Positions 34,941 to 43,989 of a DNA stretch of 64,000 nt are shown here, one piece after another. The notes under the pieces were generated by a model. The model ran no database searches. It was not told where the DNA came from and saw only the letters and a program-made list of their open reading frames with translations. Both the position numbers and the translations under genes were made by a program. Each line of letters starts with the position of its first letter. The stretch's first letter is position 1. Source of the stretch: Desulfurococcus mucosus DSM 2162 (GTDB lineage: Archaea; Thermoproteota; Thermoprotei_A; Sulfolobales; Desulfurococcaceae); the NCBI RefSeq assembly GCF_000186365.1, contig NC_014961.1, positions 992,001-1,056,000 of the forward strand, given 5' to 3'.

Positions 34941-35435
34941 ATGAGGGGGTCAACAGTGTTGGACTTCCACATAGTAGTCGTCAGCGATAGGATCGCGGGT
35001 GGAGAATCCATTGATGTAAGCGGTGAGAAAGCCGTGGAATACCTTGCCAGCAGGGGATTCAAGGTTTCAGGGAAAACGGTGGTCGGCAACAGTTACAGGG
35101 ACATAGTCAGGGTGCTACGTGAATCAAAGAGCAGGGTCATTCTCTTCATCGGTGGCACGGGACCCAGCCCCAGGGATATAACAGTAGACGTCCTCGAGTC
35201 GCTCGCGTGGAGAGAGCTCCCAGGCTTCGGGGAAGCCTTCAGAAGGCTCTCCAGCAGCACCATAGGTCATAGGGCAATTCTCTCACGTGCAGGACTCTAC
35301 ATCCTGCCTGATGGGAGGATAACCGTGGCGCTCCCGGGTTCGACTCAGGCCCTTGAAGTAGGCTTAAGTATACTGGTCGACATAGTGGGGCACCTGGCTG
35401 AGGAAGTAGACAGGTTCGAGGGCCCCCACAGGTGA
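34941..35435 (+). CDS. moaB: molybdopterin adenylyltransferase-like protein (MoaB/MogA)
   Basis: About 164 residues. The VVVSDRIAGGE start, VILFIGGTGPSPRDITVDVLE (GGTGxxxRD substrate-binding motif) and the late ALPGSTQALEVGL match the MoaB/MogA fold. It activates molybdopterin by adenylation during molybdenum/tungsten cofactor synthesis, relevant for tungsten enzymes of hyperthermophiles. ATG 34941 follows a TTG at 34938 that could also initiate. The 3' end abuts the HAD gene, which begins within a few bases, suggesting an operon. Confidence 0.9.
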   Translation: MRGSTVLDFHIVVVSDRIAGGESIDVSGEKAVEYLASRGFKVSGKTVVGNSYRDIVRVLRESKSRVILFIGGTGPSPRDITVDVLESLAWRELPGFGEAFRRLSSSTIGHRAILSRAGLYILPDGRITVALPGSTQALEVGLSILVDIVGHLAEEVDRFEGPHR

Positions 35436-35443
35436 CTCACAGT

Positions 35444-36169
35444 ATGGCCGGGTGCATGGCGGTAAGCTTCGATGTATGGGGCACGCTCGTAGATCTCGAT
35501 AAGACTCTTGACCACCTCTCAGAGGTGGCTTCAAGGAGGCTTGGGCTCACCGGGGAGGAGGCACGTAGAGCTGTATACGGGTCTCATGACGATGCACGGA
35601 GGCTTAGGAGGCTCACGCCAAACCTGCATCCAGCCGAATTAATTTCACGTGCAAAGGAGATGCTTGCAGCACGCTTATCAACTGAGACACGTGTAGTCGA
35701 CTCAATACTGTTCGAGGCCTTTACAACGGTTAAACCCGAGGCAATACTATACCCTGACGTGGAGCCCGCACTAAGCGAGCTCGAGGAAGCCGGCTGCTAC
35801 ATGGGTGTAATAGGGAACGTGCTCTTCTGGCCCAGCAGCTACACTGTCACAGTACTAGAGAGGATCGGCCTCTCCAGGTATTTTAAGACACTGGTTTTCT
35901 CGGATACAGTGGGCTACAGTAAGCCCGACAGAGGTATATTCCTAGAGTTCGCGGAGGCCTCAGGATTCGAGCCAGGCAGAATAATACACGTAGGGGACAA
36001 CACACTAGAGGATGTTGGAGGAGCCCTTTCCTCAGGGTTCATCGGCGTATTGATAAACAGGAGAACCCGTAGAAACATGTATATCGAGGAACTGAAGGCA
36101 GCAGTAATCAACGACATGAGAGAACTACCAAAACTCTACCACGAGATATCACGCACAACATGCACATGA
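35444..36169 (+). CDS. HAD-superfamily hydrolase
   Basis: About 241 residues. Motif I is SFDVWGTLVDLD (nucleophile Asp, with the DVWGT variant common in archaeal HADs), motif II the GVIGN strand, motif III YSKPDRGIF (lysine) and motif IV HVGDNTLEDVGGA. A helical cap of the C1 type lies between motifs I and II. It is a phosphatase or haloacid dehalogenase-like enzyme acting on an unknown small substrate. GTG 35432 overlaps the moaB stop, but AGGTGA at 35430-35435 sits 8 nt before ATG 35444. Confidence 0.88.
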   Translation: MAGCMAVSFDVWGTLVDLDKTLDHLSEVASRRLGLTGEEARRAVYGSHDDARRLRRLTPNLHPAELISRAKEMLAARLSTETRVVDSILFEAFTTVKPEAILYPDVEPALSELEEAGCYMGVIGNVLFWPSSYTVTVLERIGLSRYFKTLVFSDTVGYSKPDRGIFLEFAEASGFEPGRIIHVGDNTLEDVGGALSSGFIGVLINRRTRRNMYIEELKAAVINDMRELPKLYHEISRTTCT

Positions 36170-36284
36170 AACACAACGATACAGCCAATCCCGACACCAC
36201 ACCCTAAATCAACCAGTCCTCAAGCCTCCAAAGCAGTACAACACGCAAACCCCGTACCCCCGTCGCGGGAAACCCTGAACACCC

Positions 36285-36457
36285 CTCGTTGTTTTTGGTC
36301 GAAGTGATCGCTTTATACAAACAGGTTGATCACCCGATTCTGGATCCCTCCCGTTGATACTGGTCGAAGTTGCTCCGCATACTCTTTCCAGTTAAAACCG
36401 TAAGATATTTAAGGCTGCGACCCAGGAAACATAACATGTAGAAGAACTTCGACAAAT
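36285..36457 (+). promoter_or_regulatory. CRISPR leader 2
   Basis: About 173 bp nearly identical to leader 1, including TATA-like GATATTTAAGG. It has direct GTCGAAG copies at 36298-36304 and 36363-36369 and inverted CTTCGAC at 36447-36453. It differs from leader 1 by a few substitutions and single-base indels; one indel is immediately before the first repeat (leader 1 has an extra A). Confidence 0.9.
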
Positions 36458-39400
36458 GCCTCAATGTAAAGAGGATTGAAAGATCCGGGCCGAAGTAATC
36501 GACATATTGGCCCGTAAAATGGGGCCTCAATGTAAAGAGGATTGAAAGGTTCACATTTGCGAACACTATTCATACCCATAGACAATGTGCCTCAATGTAA
36601 AGAGGATTGAAAGACCTCTATCCTTATCCACTTTTCATAAATGGGCCGGTTTCGCCTCAATGTAAAGAGGATTGAAAGTCGCACTGATTATCGAGGAGGG
36701 CTTACTCCTATGGTTCAAGCCTCAATGTAAAGAGGATTGAAAGATATCCCCGGCGGTCGCCCCACGGTATATGAAGCCCTCGGGCCTCAATGTAAAGAGG
36801 ATTGAAAGTCCCAGCTGGAGTAGTCATCCAGATGCGGTTTAACCATGCCTCAATGTAAAGAGGATTGAAAGTTATAGCTAACGCAATACGCTCGCGTCTT
36901 TCTTCCACTAGGCCTCAATGTAAAGAGGATTGAAAGCGAATTAAGACGCCTAACCCTCCCCAGAGCCTGAGGGCCTCAATGTAAAGAGGATTGAAAGCCA
37001 ACGAGCTAGGCTGGTACGGCATCCATTACAGGGAGAGCCTCAATGTAAAGAGGATTGAAAGCTCTAAGTATGACCTCCTCGGTAGCCCTCTCAATACATG
37101 GGCCTCAATGTAAAGAGGATTGAAAGGTGTAATGCACCATTAAAGCCTGCGTGGTCTTTATGATGCCTCAATGTAAAGAGGATTGAAAGACCCAATTGAG
37201 GTTTTCACCGCTCACATATCCCTGAAGCCTCAATGTAAAGAGGATTGAAAGCTCGGGTTAGTGTAATTGATGCTGGTTACCTGCTGCAGCGGCCTCAATG
37301 TAAAGAGGATTGAAAGAGAGGATCCCGAGCTACCTGAAGGCGAGAAGATAATCCTAGGCCTCAATGTAAAGAGGATTGAAAGTTTCTTCAGCTCAAAGCC
37401 TATATCGTGGTCTAGCACATAGCCTCAATGTAAAGAGGATTGAAAGATACTATCGCATTACTCCAGAAGCTATTTGACACGACTGGGCCTCAATGTAAAG
37501 AGGATTGAAAGCTATTGCTACTCCACACGCCTCCCCGCTAGTGAACCACGGCCTCAATGTAAAGAGGATTGAAAGTAAATTGTTTAAAATGATTATCACT
37601 CAACCTCATGGACGCCTCAATGTAAAGAGGATTGAAAGGTGGGTACGTATATGGTGCTACCATTAGTAAGGTATATGCCTCAATGTAAAGAGGATTGAAA
37701 GTTGCACAGGCGTTTTCCTGCTGCTGTTCTAGTTATGGCGCCTCAATGTAAAGAGGATTGAAAGATTTTCTGCCTTATCTAGGCTGGCCCGGCTCATTAA
37801 ACCAGCCTCAATGTAAAGAGGATTGAAAGCTGAGGAGATCCCCGCAGAGTCGTGAGTCAAGGGCTTTTATGCCTCAATGTAAAGAGGATTGAAAGTTCAG
37901 CTGCTGATCAATTCTGCCCGCCCACTTCAATATTGGGCCTCAATGTAAAGAGGATTGAAAGATATTGGCGCCAGACTTATTATATTGAACCTCGTTTAAA
38001 GCCTCAATGTAAAGAGGATTGAAAGGCTCTAACAAGTTGAGCCGGCTGATAGCCTTGCGGTAGCTGCCTCAATGTAAAGAGGATTGAAAGATGGATGACT
38101 GCTACTGGCAGTACGGCGACTATAGTAGGGCCTCAATGTAAAGAGGATTGAAAGTATAATTATATCGGGAGTGGTTTCGGGTATATATTTTAAGCCTCAA
38201 TGTAAAGAGGATTGAAAGCTAGATCCCTGATCCTTATAGGATCCTAGACTCGTTAAGGCCTCAATGTAAAGAGGATTGAAAGTAGCTATGTCTTGCAGGG
38301 CTTTCTCCGCCTTGCTTAAGCCTATGCCTCAATGTAAAGAGGATTGAAAGAAAATGTCGGGCGGGGTATTTAAGCGTTGTGTTTTGTAGCCTCAATGTAA
38401 AGAGGATTGAAAGTTACGATCACCTTGCTTTTCTACTAGTATGAGGTACCCGGCCTCAATGTAAAGAGGATTGAAAGTGCTACCCTTTATCAGCAACGCT
38501 AGCTCACGGGCCCACAGCCTCAATGTAAAGAGGATTGAAAGACGAGCTGGAAGTATACCGTGGTATACCAGGCTCCCGTGAGCCTCAATGTAAAGAGGAT
38601 TGAAAGTGGAGACCGTTACCAAGATCAATAGTAGAACTGAGATAGGCCTCAATGTAAAGAGGATTGAAAGGTAACTTATTTTCATTTTCCAGAAGTGGTA
38701 TTCTACCATGCCTCAATGTAAAGAGGATTGAAAGTATGGGGTTACAAAAGCTATATGGGATTAAACTGCTGGAGCCTCAATGTAAAGAGGATTGAAAGTG
38801 TAGTCAACCCTTGCAACAGGCACAGCCGTGTACACGGTGCCTCAATGTAAAGAGGATTGAAAGCTACCATAGGGGTAGCTTATAAACAGCTGTGTAGTGT
38901 ACGCCTCAATGTAAAGAGGATTGAAAGCCAGCTTTTACATATATTTTAAGGTAATGGTATCCGTCGCCTCAATGTAAAGAGGATTGAAAGAAAACATACA
39001 TATATAGTCAGCAGGCGATATATATAGCCTCAATGTAAAGAGGATTGAAAGATACTCTCCCTCACAACCGGGACGGGATCCACCATGCAGCCTCAATGTA
39101 AAGAGGATTGAAAGACGTAGGAAGGTATTCCAGGATTCCTTTCCCTTATATCTTTGCCTCAATGTAAAGAGGATTGAAAGTTAAATTTAAAGGCCTCCAA
39201 CACTACCGCGTCGCCCGCCAGCCTCAATGTAAAGAGGATTGAAAGGTCAGCAACGAGGAGCTTCTGCAGCTACTACGCAACTACGAGGCCTCAATGTAAA
39301 GAGGATTGAAAGTTACTGCCGCCACCTTCTTGCCGTCATACTGCAGTGTGAGCCTCAATGTAAAGAGGATTGAAAGATAAGCCTAGTGAGAGAAGCTTCT

Positions 39401-40539
39401 TCTCACGCTCATGCCTCAATGTAAAGAGGATTGAAAGCCGTCCTGCTTACACCCGGCTTTGCAGGCCTCCCATATTGCCTCAATGTAAAGAGGATTGAAA
39501 GCTCACGAATGCCACCGGGTTCAACCCGGCCACAGTGCTGGGCCTCAATGTAAAGAGGATTGAAAGCCACAGTTATAAAGTGGGGCCTGGTGGCCCCGTT
39601 CGGCTAGCCTCAATGTAAAGAGGATTGAAAGATATATCCACTCCACTGATTTCACCAAGGGCTCAGGGCTCCGCCTCAATGTAAAGAGGATTGAAAGAGA
39701 ACACGGGAAGCGATGGATGGGTTAGGGTAAGGGTTGCCTCAATGTAAAGAGGATTGAAAGACGGGTTCCTCCCCTGGCGGCGCCAGCTTAATCCACTCAG
39801 GCCTCAATGTAAAGAGGATTGAAAGTGTAAAAGTGCTAAAAGCTAAGTACAACAACTGTAAGGTAAGCCTCAATGTAAAGAGGATTGAAAGATAAAATAA
39901 GGCGCGCTAGGGGGCTGGCCGGGGGGCGGAGGCCTCAATGTAAAGAGGATTGAAAGATTGGGACAGATTTCAAGCCCTATGGTGCCCTCCAAATGCCTCA
40001 ATGTAAAGAGGATTGAAAGCTTCACCGGTGGTGAGGTCAACTATATATGGGCTCGGGCCTCAATGTAAAGAGGATTGAAAGATTAGGTAGGATCCACGGC
40101 ATCCTACCTAGTAGGGACCCCGGCCTCAATGTAAAGAGGATTGAAAGCTGTAACCGTGGTTGAAACATTACCGGCAAGGAGGGTAGGCCTCAATGTAAAG
40201 AGGATTGAAAGGTTTCATATGTCTCCCCTCAATTCTCTAATATGCATTTAGAGGCCTCAATGTAAAGAGGATTGAAAGAGTCTTTTACCGGGTTCAACTT
40301 GTTTCATTAATTCACGCAGCCTCAATGTAAAGAGGATTGAAAGACGGCAGCCTCCCGTAGAAAAAGCTGCAGTCTCCCCGTGGGCCTCAATGTAAAGAGG
40401 ATTGAAAGTAAAGTAATCCAATACCTCCCGGGGATCTCCCTCTGTGGTGGCCTCAATGTAAAGAGGATTGAAAGATTGTCATAGGTAATAGAACTTGAGT
40501 GATTATCGGGATGCGCCTCAATGTAAAGGGGATTGAAAG
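36458..40539 (+). CRISPR. CRISPR array 2: 64 repeats, 63 spacers
   Basis: A 25-nt repeat beginning GCCTCAATGTAAAG and ending GGATTGAAAG recurs 64 times from 36458 to 40539; spacers are 36-43 nt. Every copy begins with G, where array 1 always has A. The last copy (40515-40539) has one A-to-G change (AAAGGGG), the normal sign of a leader-distal terminal repeat. Orientation is the same as array 1. Some spacers are strongly self-complementary (for example 40082-40122). No cas gene is adjacent. Confidence 0.99.
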
Positions 40540-40656
40540 GGTTTCGGAACAGCTGCCTCTAAACAAGATGTTGGATGAGTTGGAAATACGTGAATACGCT
40601 GTGGTAAAGGCATAAATACCTGGTTTGTCTTTTTATGGGTGGGGCATGTGAATATT

Positions 40657-42210
40657 ATGAGGCTGGTGGCTCCTCTATTAGTAGTAGCCATCCTGGTATC
40701 GGGGCTGGTGGTCCTAGATTATACTGTACCCGCGGATATTAAGAGGGATGAGCATAGGGGTTTAACTACCAGGTATTATAGGGATTATTTTGAGCCAGCT
40801 ATAAGAATACGTGTACCGGGCACGTCGTCAAGGGCTATCACCATATCCAGGGTTTACTTCTGGGCTCTTAACGGTAGCCTGATAGATCTCGGTAGGTATA
40901 GAAGTGTAGGCGGCGTCATAAAGATACCCAAGGGTAAGATTGTCGAGGTGTATGGGGAAGTAGCTGAATACGTGAAGAGAGAAGGGTTAGACCCTGATAG
41001 CGTCGGATTAGGATTAGTAATACTGAACTCTATACACATGGAAGACGGAGTATACACTAATATTATCATGCCACCACTGAGAATAGGGTTAGCCTCGAAA
41101 CCAGAAGTATCAATCGAAGTAACATCTAGTCAGAAATCAATTAAGATAAGAGGTATAGAAGACGTAAGGAAAGATGTTGCAAGTAGTCTTGGAGTTGAAC
41201 CTGAAAAGGTAGTAGTTGAATTAGCAAGTGAAACCGCTTTCACCCGGTTCATTAATTTGTTAAATACTGGGAGAGTTGAAGAGTACTGCTACTATACAGG
41301 AGGCCCTAATTATGGTAGGGTGATATGTTATGAATGGAGACTTGATAAAACATATGGAAGCTTCAGTAATGTGGACATACCATTAGCCATGGGTATTATT
41401 CGATGGCTAGATAGGGTTAGAGAACCCGAGTTCAATGTTGTTCTAATGGCATCAGAACAATTTGCTATATCAGTTGGTATAGCTCCAACATTTGGTATCG
41501 GGAGTAATTATGGTGGCGCATCATATGAGGTGCCGGGTTTATCATGGGCAGCTTATAGTCAGCGAAGTGCCAATCTCAATCTTGGAAAGAGATTTATATA
41601 CGGGGCTGATTATAATTCTCCAAGCATACTTTATGTTGGATTTAAAGGTAATGCTACAATCGGGTTATTTAAGGAGTACCTCTGCGTATACCCGGATCTA
41701 GGCACCCCTACATGTAGTTATCTAGGTGTAGATGCTAATGCAACTATAGCGAGGCCCTTCAAGCTCAACTTAGATAATAGTATAGGTGTGATCGGCGCAG
41801 CACCTTTACCTAATACTGAACACTACTTGGTTAAAACATATCAGATATTAAAGGACAACAATTGGTTTGGATCCTGGAAGTACATCACTGGACCCGTCGA
41901 TTTAAGAATTAACAGTACCATCATTTCCGCTGAACTGAATACTATTCCACTGCTTTCAGGCAGTATAAGCGTTGGGGCTGTATTGTTCGCTCTAGTAGGA
42001 GGACCTATACCGGCATGGGCTACCGCACTTCTATGTGTAAGTATAGGTATAACTGCGAGTAGGATGGATCAGCGATTCATGTTTATAGGTGTATCATTCG
42101 TTGTTAATAGTGGTAAGTTAGTTGCATATAGATACATTAATTCGCCATACTTCTACAAGTACCAGGATGGTAGTTACAAGATTGGAGGAGTATATGTTGA
42201 AACCTGGTAG
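40657..42210 (+). CDS. AT-rich gene for a secreted/membrane-anchored protein of unknown function
   Basis: About 517 residues from ATG 40657 (GTG 40639 and 40648 also in frame). An N-terminal signal-anchor (MRLVAPLLVVAILVSGLVV) is followed by a large beta-rich extracellular region with four cysteines (EEYCYYTGG, RVICYEW, EYLCVYP, PTCSYLG) and a hydrophobic region near residues 440-475 that could cross the membrane once or twice. GGTGGGG at 40639-40645 may be the ribosome-binding site; TATA-like ATAAATAC at 40612-40619. Codon use is visibly richer in A/T than in neighbours, suggesting transfer. It lies just after CRISPR array 2. No family recognised. Confidence 0.75.
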   Translation: MRLVAPLLVVAILVSGLVVLDYTVPADIKRDEHRGLTTRYYRDYFEPAIRIRVPGTSSRAITISRVYFWALNGSLIDLGRYRSVGGVIKIPKGKIVEVYGEVAEYVKREGLDPDSVGLGLVILNSIHMEDGVYTNIIMPPLRIGLASKPEVSIEVTSSQKSIKIRGIEDVRKDVASSLGVEPEKVVVELASETAFTRFINLLNTGRVEEYCYYTGGPNYGRVICYEWRLDKTYGSFSNVDIPLAMGIIRWLDRVREPEFNVVLMASEQFAISVGIAPTFGIGSNYGGASYEVPGLSWAAYSQRSANLNLGKRFIYGADYNSPSILYVGFKGNATIGLFKEYLCVYPDLGTPTCSYLGVDANATIARPFKLNLDNSIGVIGAAPLPNTEHYLVKTYQILKDNNWFGSWKYITGPVDLRINSTIISAELNTIPLLSGSISVGAVLFALVGGPIPAWATALLCVSIGITASRMDQRFMFIGVSFVVNSGKLVAYRYINSPYFYKYQDGSYKIGGVYVETW

Positions 42211-42527
42211 AAACAATCCCTTTTCCGCTTTGTCTTTCAATCCGCTTTCAAACGGATCCCTTATAGCTAAAAGATGCATCTACACATATCTCCACCAACC
42301 ACTCTCCAATACAAGCATCTACCCATACCTTAACTCTCAACCCACCGCTACCCCGGCTTCCCAACACATACATCTCATAATCCATAGCAGTGTAGGATCA
42401 CACTTAGTCATCGATCAGTTGAAGTGAAGAAGCCTGTTAAAAACAATATGAAAGCAGTGTTTTTCTATGCAGGATAACTATTAGGAGCCCTACACACGTG
42501 GATAAGCAATACCTAGATGTCTCCCCG
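42211..42527 (+). other. intergenic region, no convincing gene
   Basis: About 317 bp, AT-richer than the window. It contains a short hairpin ATCCG...CGGAT (42240-42257) that could end the upstream transcript. An overlapping ORF (42122-42427) has no plausible start signal or motif. Confidence 0.5.
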
Positions 42528-42552
42528 CCTCAATGCAGAGAGGATTGGGGGC
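42528..42552 (+). repeat. solitary degenerate CRISPR repeat
   Basis: 25 nt matching the array 2 repeat at 20 of 25 positions, in the same orientation: GCCTCAATGCAGAG then AGGATTGGGGG. All five differences are transitions (one T to C and four A to G). It lies 1,988 bp beyond the last array 2 repeat, just before tRNA-Gly. Confidence 0.75.
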
Positions 42553-42574
42553 TGTGAGTTGTGTTGAGGGGAGT

Positions 42575-42649
42575 GCGGCGGCCGGGATTTGAACCCGGGA
42601 TTTCCGGCGTGGCAGGCCGGCGTCCTAGTCCAGGCTAGACGACCGCCGC
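42575..42649 (-). tRNA. tRNA-Gly (GCC)
   Basis: 75 nt. The acceptor stem is GCGGCGG/CCGCCGC with discriminator A, the anticodon arm is CCGGC-CTGCCAC-GCCGG and the T-loop is TTCAAAT. There is no intron. Confidence 0.95.
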
Positions 42650-42709
42650 ATCACGTATTTTCTAGGTGGGGGTGGGTTTTAAAGTGTTTTCGTTTGGGGT
42701 TTGTGTGAG

Positions 42710-42784
42710 TGCCGCCGCCGGGATTTGAACCCGGGTCACGGGCTCGAAAGGCCCGCATACTTGACCGGGCTATACTACGGCGGC
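42710..42784 (-). tRNA. tRNA-Glu (TTC)
   Basis: 75 nt. The acceptor stem is GCCGCCG/CGGCGGC with discriminator A, the D-arm has the Glu-like GTAGTATAG, and the anticodon arm is CGGGC-CTTTCGA-GCCCG. There is no intron. Confidence 0.95.
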
Positions 42785-42837
42785 GTGTCCCGATGGGTTT
42801 TATTCCTGCTGGGTTTTTAATTCTTTACGGGCTGCTT

Positions 42838-43374
42838 CTACTTGGCTTGTGTTCCCGCTCTCTCGATGGCTGCCCTTATCCTTTTCAATGCCTCCTCCCT
42901 GTTCCTCCACCCTATTGTTTTAACCCATTTACCTGGCTCGAGCTCCTTGTAGTGTTCGAAGAAGTGCTTTATCCTCTGCTTCACTGGTTCAGGTATGTCG
43001 CCTATATCTCTTACACCACTGTACCTTGGGTCCACTTTGTCGGCTGGTACAGCTATTATCTTAGCGTCCCTCCCCTTCTCATCCTCGGTCTCCAGGACGC
43101 CGACCGGCCTAGCCTTTATCACTGAGCCTGGGACAAGGGGCTCGGATGAAACCACGAGGACGTCCACGGGGTCCCCATCCTCCTCAAGGGTACCGGGGAT
43201 GAAGCCGTAGTTGAAGGGGTACACCATGGATGTGTAGAGAACCCTGTCAACGAAGAGTAAGCCTGTCTCCTTGTCAAGCTCGTATTTCACACCGCTGTTA
43301 ACAGGGATCTCTATTACAACATATACTTCTTCAGGAGCCTTGGAGCCGGGGCCCAGCTTATCGTATACACCCAT
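42838..43374 (-). CDS. ppa: inorganic pyrophosphatase (family I)
   Basis: 178 residues, the usual size. It hydrolyses pyrophosphate to drive biosynthetic reactions. Active-site blocks are [43 protein letters not shown] (with the DxxPxD metal cluster) and [40 protein letters not shown] ribosome-binding site lies 7 nt before the ATG at 43374, and TATA-like CTTTTTACC is about 55 bp upstream on the minus strand. Confidence 0.97.
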   Translation of the reverse strand: MGVYDKLGPGSKAPEEVYVVIEIPVNSGVKYELDKETGLLFVDRVLYTSMVYPFNYGFIPGTLEEDGDPVDVLVVSSEPLVPGSVIKARPVGVLETEDEKGRDAKIIAVPADKVDPRYSGVRDIGDIPEPVKQRIKHFFEHYKELEPGKWVKTIGWRNREEALKRIRAAIERAGTQAK

Positions 43375-43468
43375 TGGTTAACACACCTCCAGTATTGGCG
43401 CACGACACTCTATGAGTGCAGCCAGGGGTAAAAAGCGTTACCTAGACTCCTCCACGCAGCCGGGAACC

Positions 43469-43497
43469 CGGCCGCCCTGCTAATAGGGGGCGGGCCG
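43469..43497 (-). terminator. GC-rich stem-loop after the coiled-coil gene
   Basis: CGGCCGCCC (43469-43477) pairs with GGGCGGGCCG (43488-43497) over 9 bp with one bulged G at 43492 and a 10-nt loop. It starts 6 nt after the stop of the minus-strand gene. It could stabilise the 3' end or aid termination. No U-tract immediately follows, so a terminator role is tentative. Confidence 0.4.
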
Positions 43498-43502
43498 CAG
43501 GC

Positions 43503-43916
43503 CTAGAGCTTCAGCATTATCGCTACAGGTATACCCTCCCTGACGACCACTGTTATCCTGCTGGGGACCTCGACCGTTGTCCATGGCTCAAGCGACTTCT
43601 TAAGGTTCTGCAGCGTCAGTATCGTCGTGTTTATCTTCTCAATAGCCTCCTCAATAACCTTGAGCTCGGTTAATGGATCCGGGTTTATCAGTATCTTAGC
43701 GTCCTTCAAGTCTATCTCTCTACCGGACACCAGGACCTCGTCGCCCAGCAGGTTCTTGAACGTCTCCCTCAGCTTCTTAACCTGCTCGGCCCTCACCCGT
43801 GCATCCTCCAGCTTCTTAAGGTTCTCGGCCAGCTGCTGCTTGAGGGATGTTATAGTGTCATCTATCATCTTGACTACGTCCCTGAATGAGGAAACCTCCT
43901 TTATCATCACGCTCAA
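43503..43916 (-). CDS. coiled-coil protein of unknown function
   Basis: 137 residues. Two helical segments with strong heptad character (about residues 10-58, DVVKMIDDTITSLKQQLAENLKKLE..., and about 80-110, LTELKVIEEAIEKINTTILTLQNLKKSL) flank a short strand-rich linker (EVLVSGREIDLKDAKILI). Two or three C-terminal beta strands follow (TTVEVPSRITVVVREGIPVAIMLKL). The helix-hairpin-helix form recalls prefoldin, but the C-terminal strands do not fit the family. Likely expressed from TATA-like TTTATTTAT at about 43958-43966 on the minus strand. Confidence 0.7.
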   Translation of the reverse strand: MSVMIKEVSSFRDVVKMIDDTITSLKQQLAENLKKLEDARVRAEQVKKLRETFKNLLGDEVLVSGREIDLKDAKILINPDPLTELKVIEEAIEKINTTILTLQNLKKSLEPWTTVEVPSRITVVVREGIPVAIMLKL

Positions 43917-43989
43917 ATCGCTCCACCTAGGTTTACTATTTAGAGAGGAGAGAATAAATAAATTTTTCCCTCAAAAGTACCTTGGAGGA

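Noticed and set aside
36330-39162. Minus-strand ORFs within leader 2 and array 2
   Set aside because: Same repeat artefact; the recurring peptides come from the repeat itself.
8324-40539. Self-targeting spacers against this window
   Set aside because: By-eye comparison found no full-length match to non-CRISPR sequence here. The rest of the genome could not be examined.
42234-42258. Inverted partial match to the repeat beginning CTTTCAATCC
   Set aside because: Only the first 10 bases and a short CTTT block match; it also fits a local ATCCG/CGGAT hairpin, so it is not convincing as a repeat.
42122-42427. 101-residue ORF on the + strand
   Set aside because: Mostly overlaps the 3' end of the secreted-protein gene; low-complexity Ser/Thr/Pro content and no start signal.
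42709-43125. 138-residue + strand ORF
   Set aside because: It begins inside tRNA-Glu and is antisense to pyrophosphatase.
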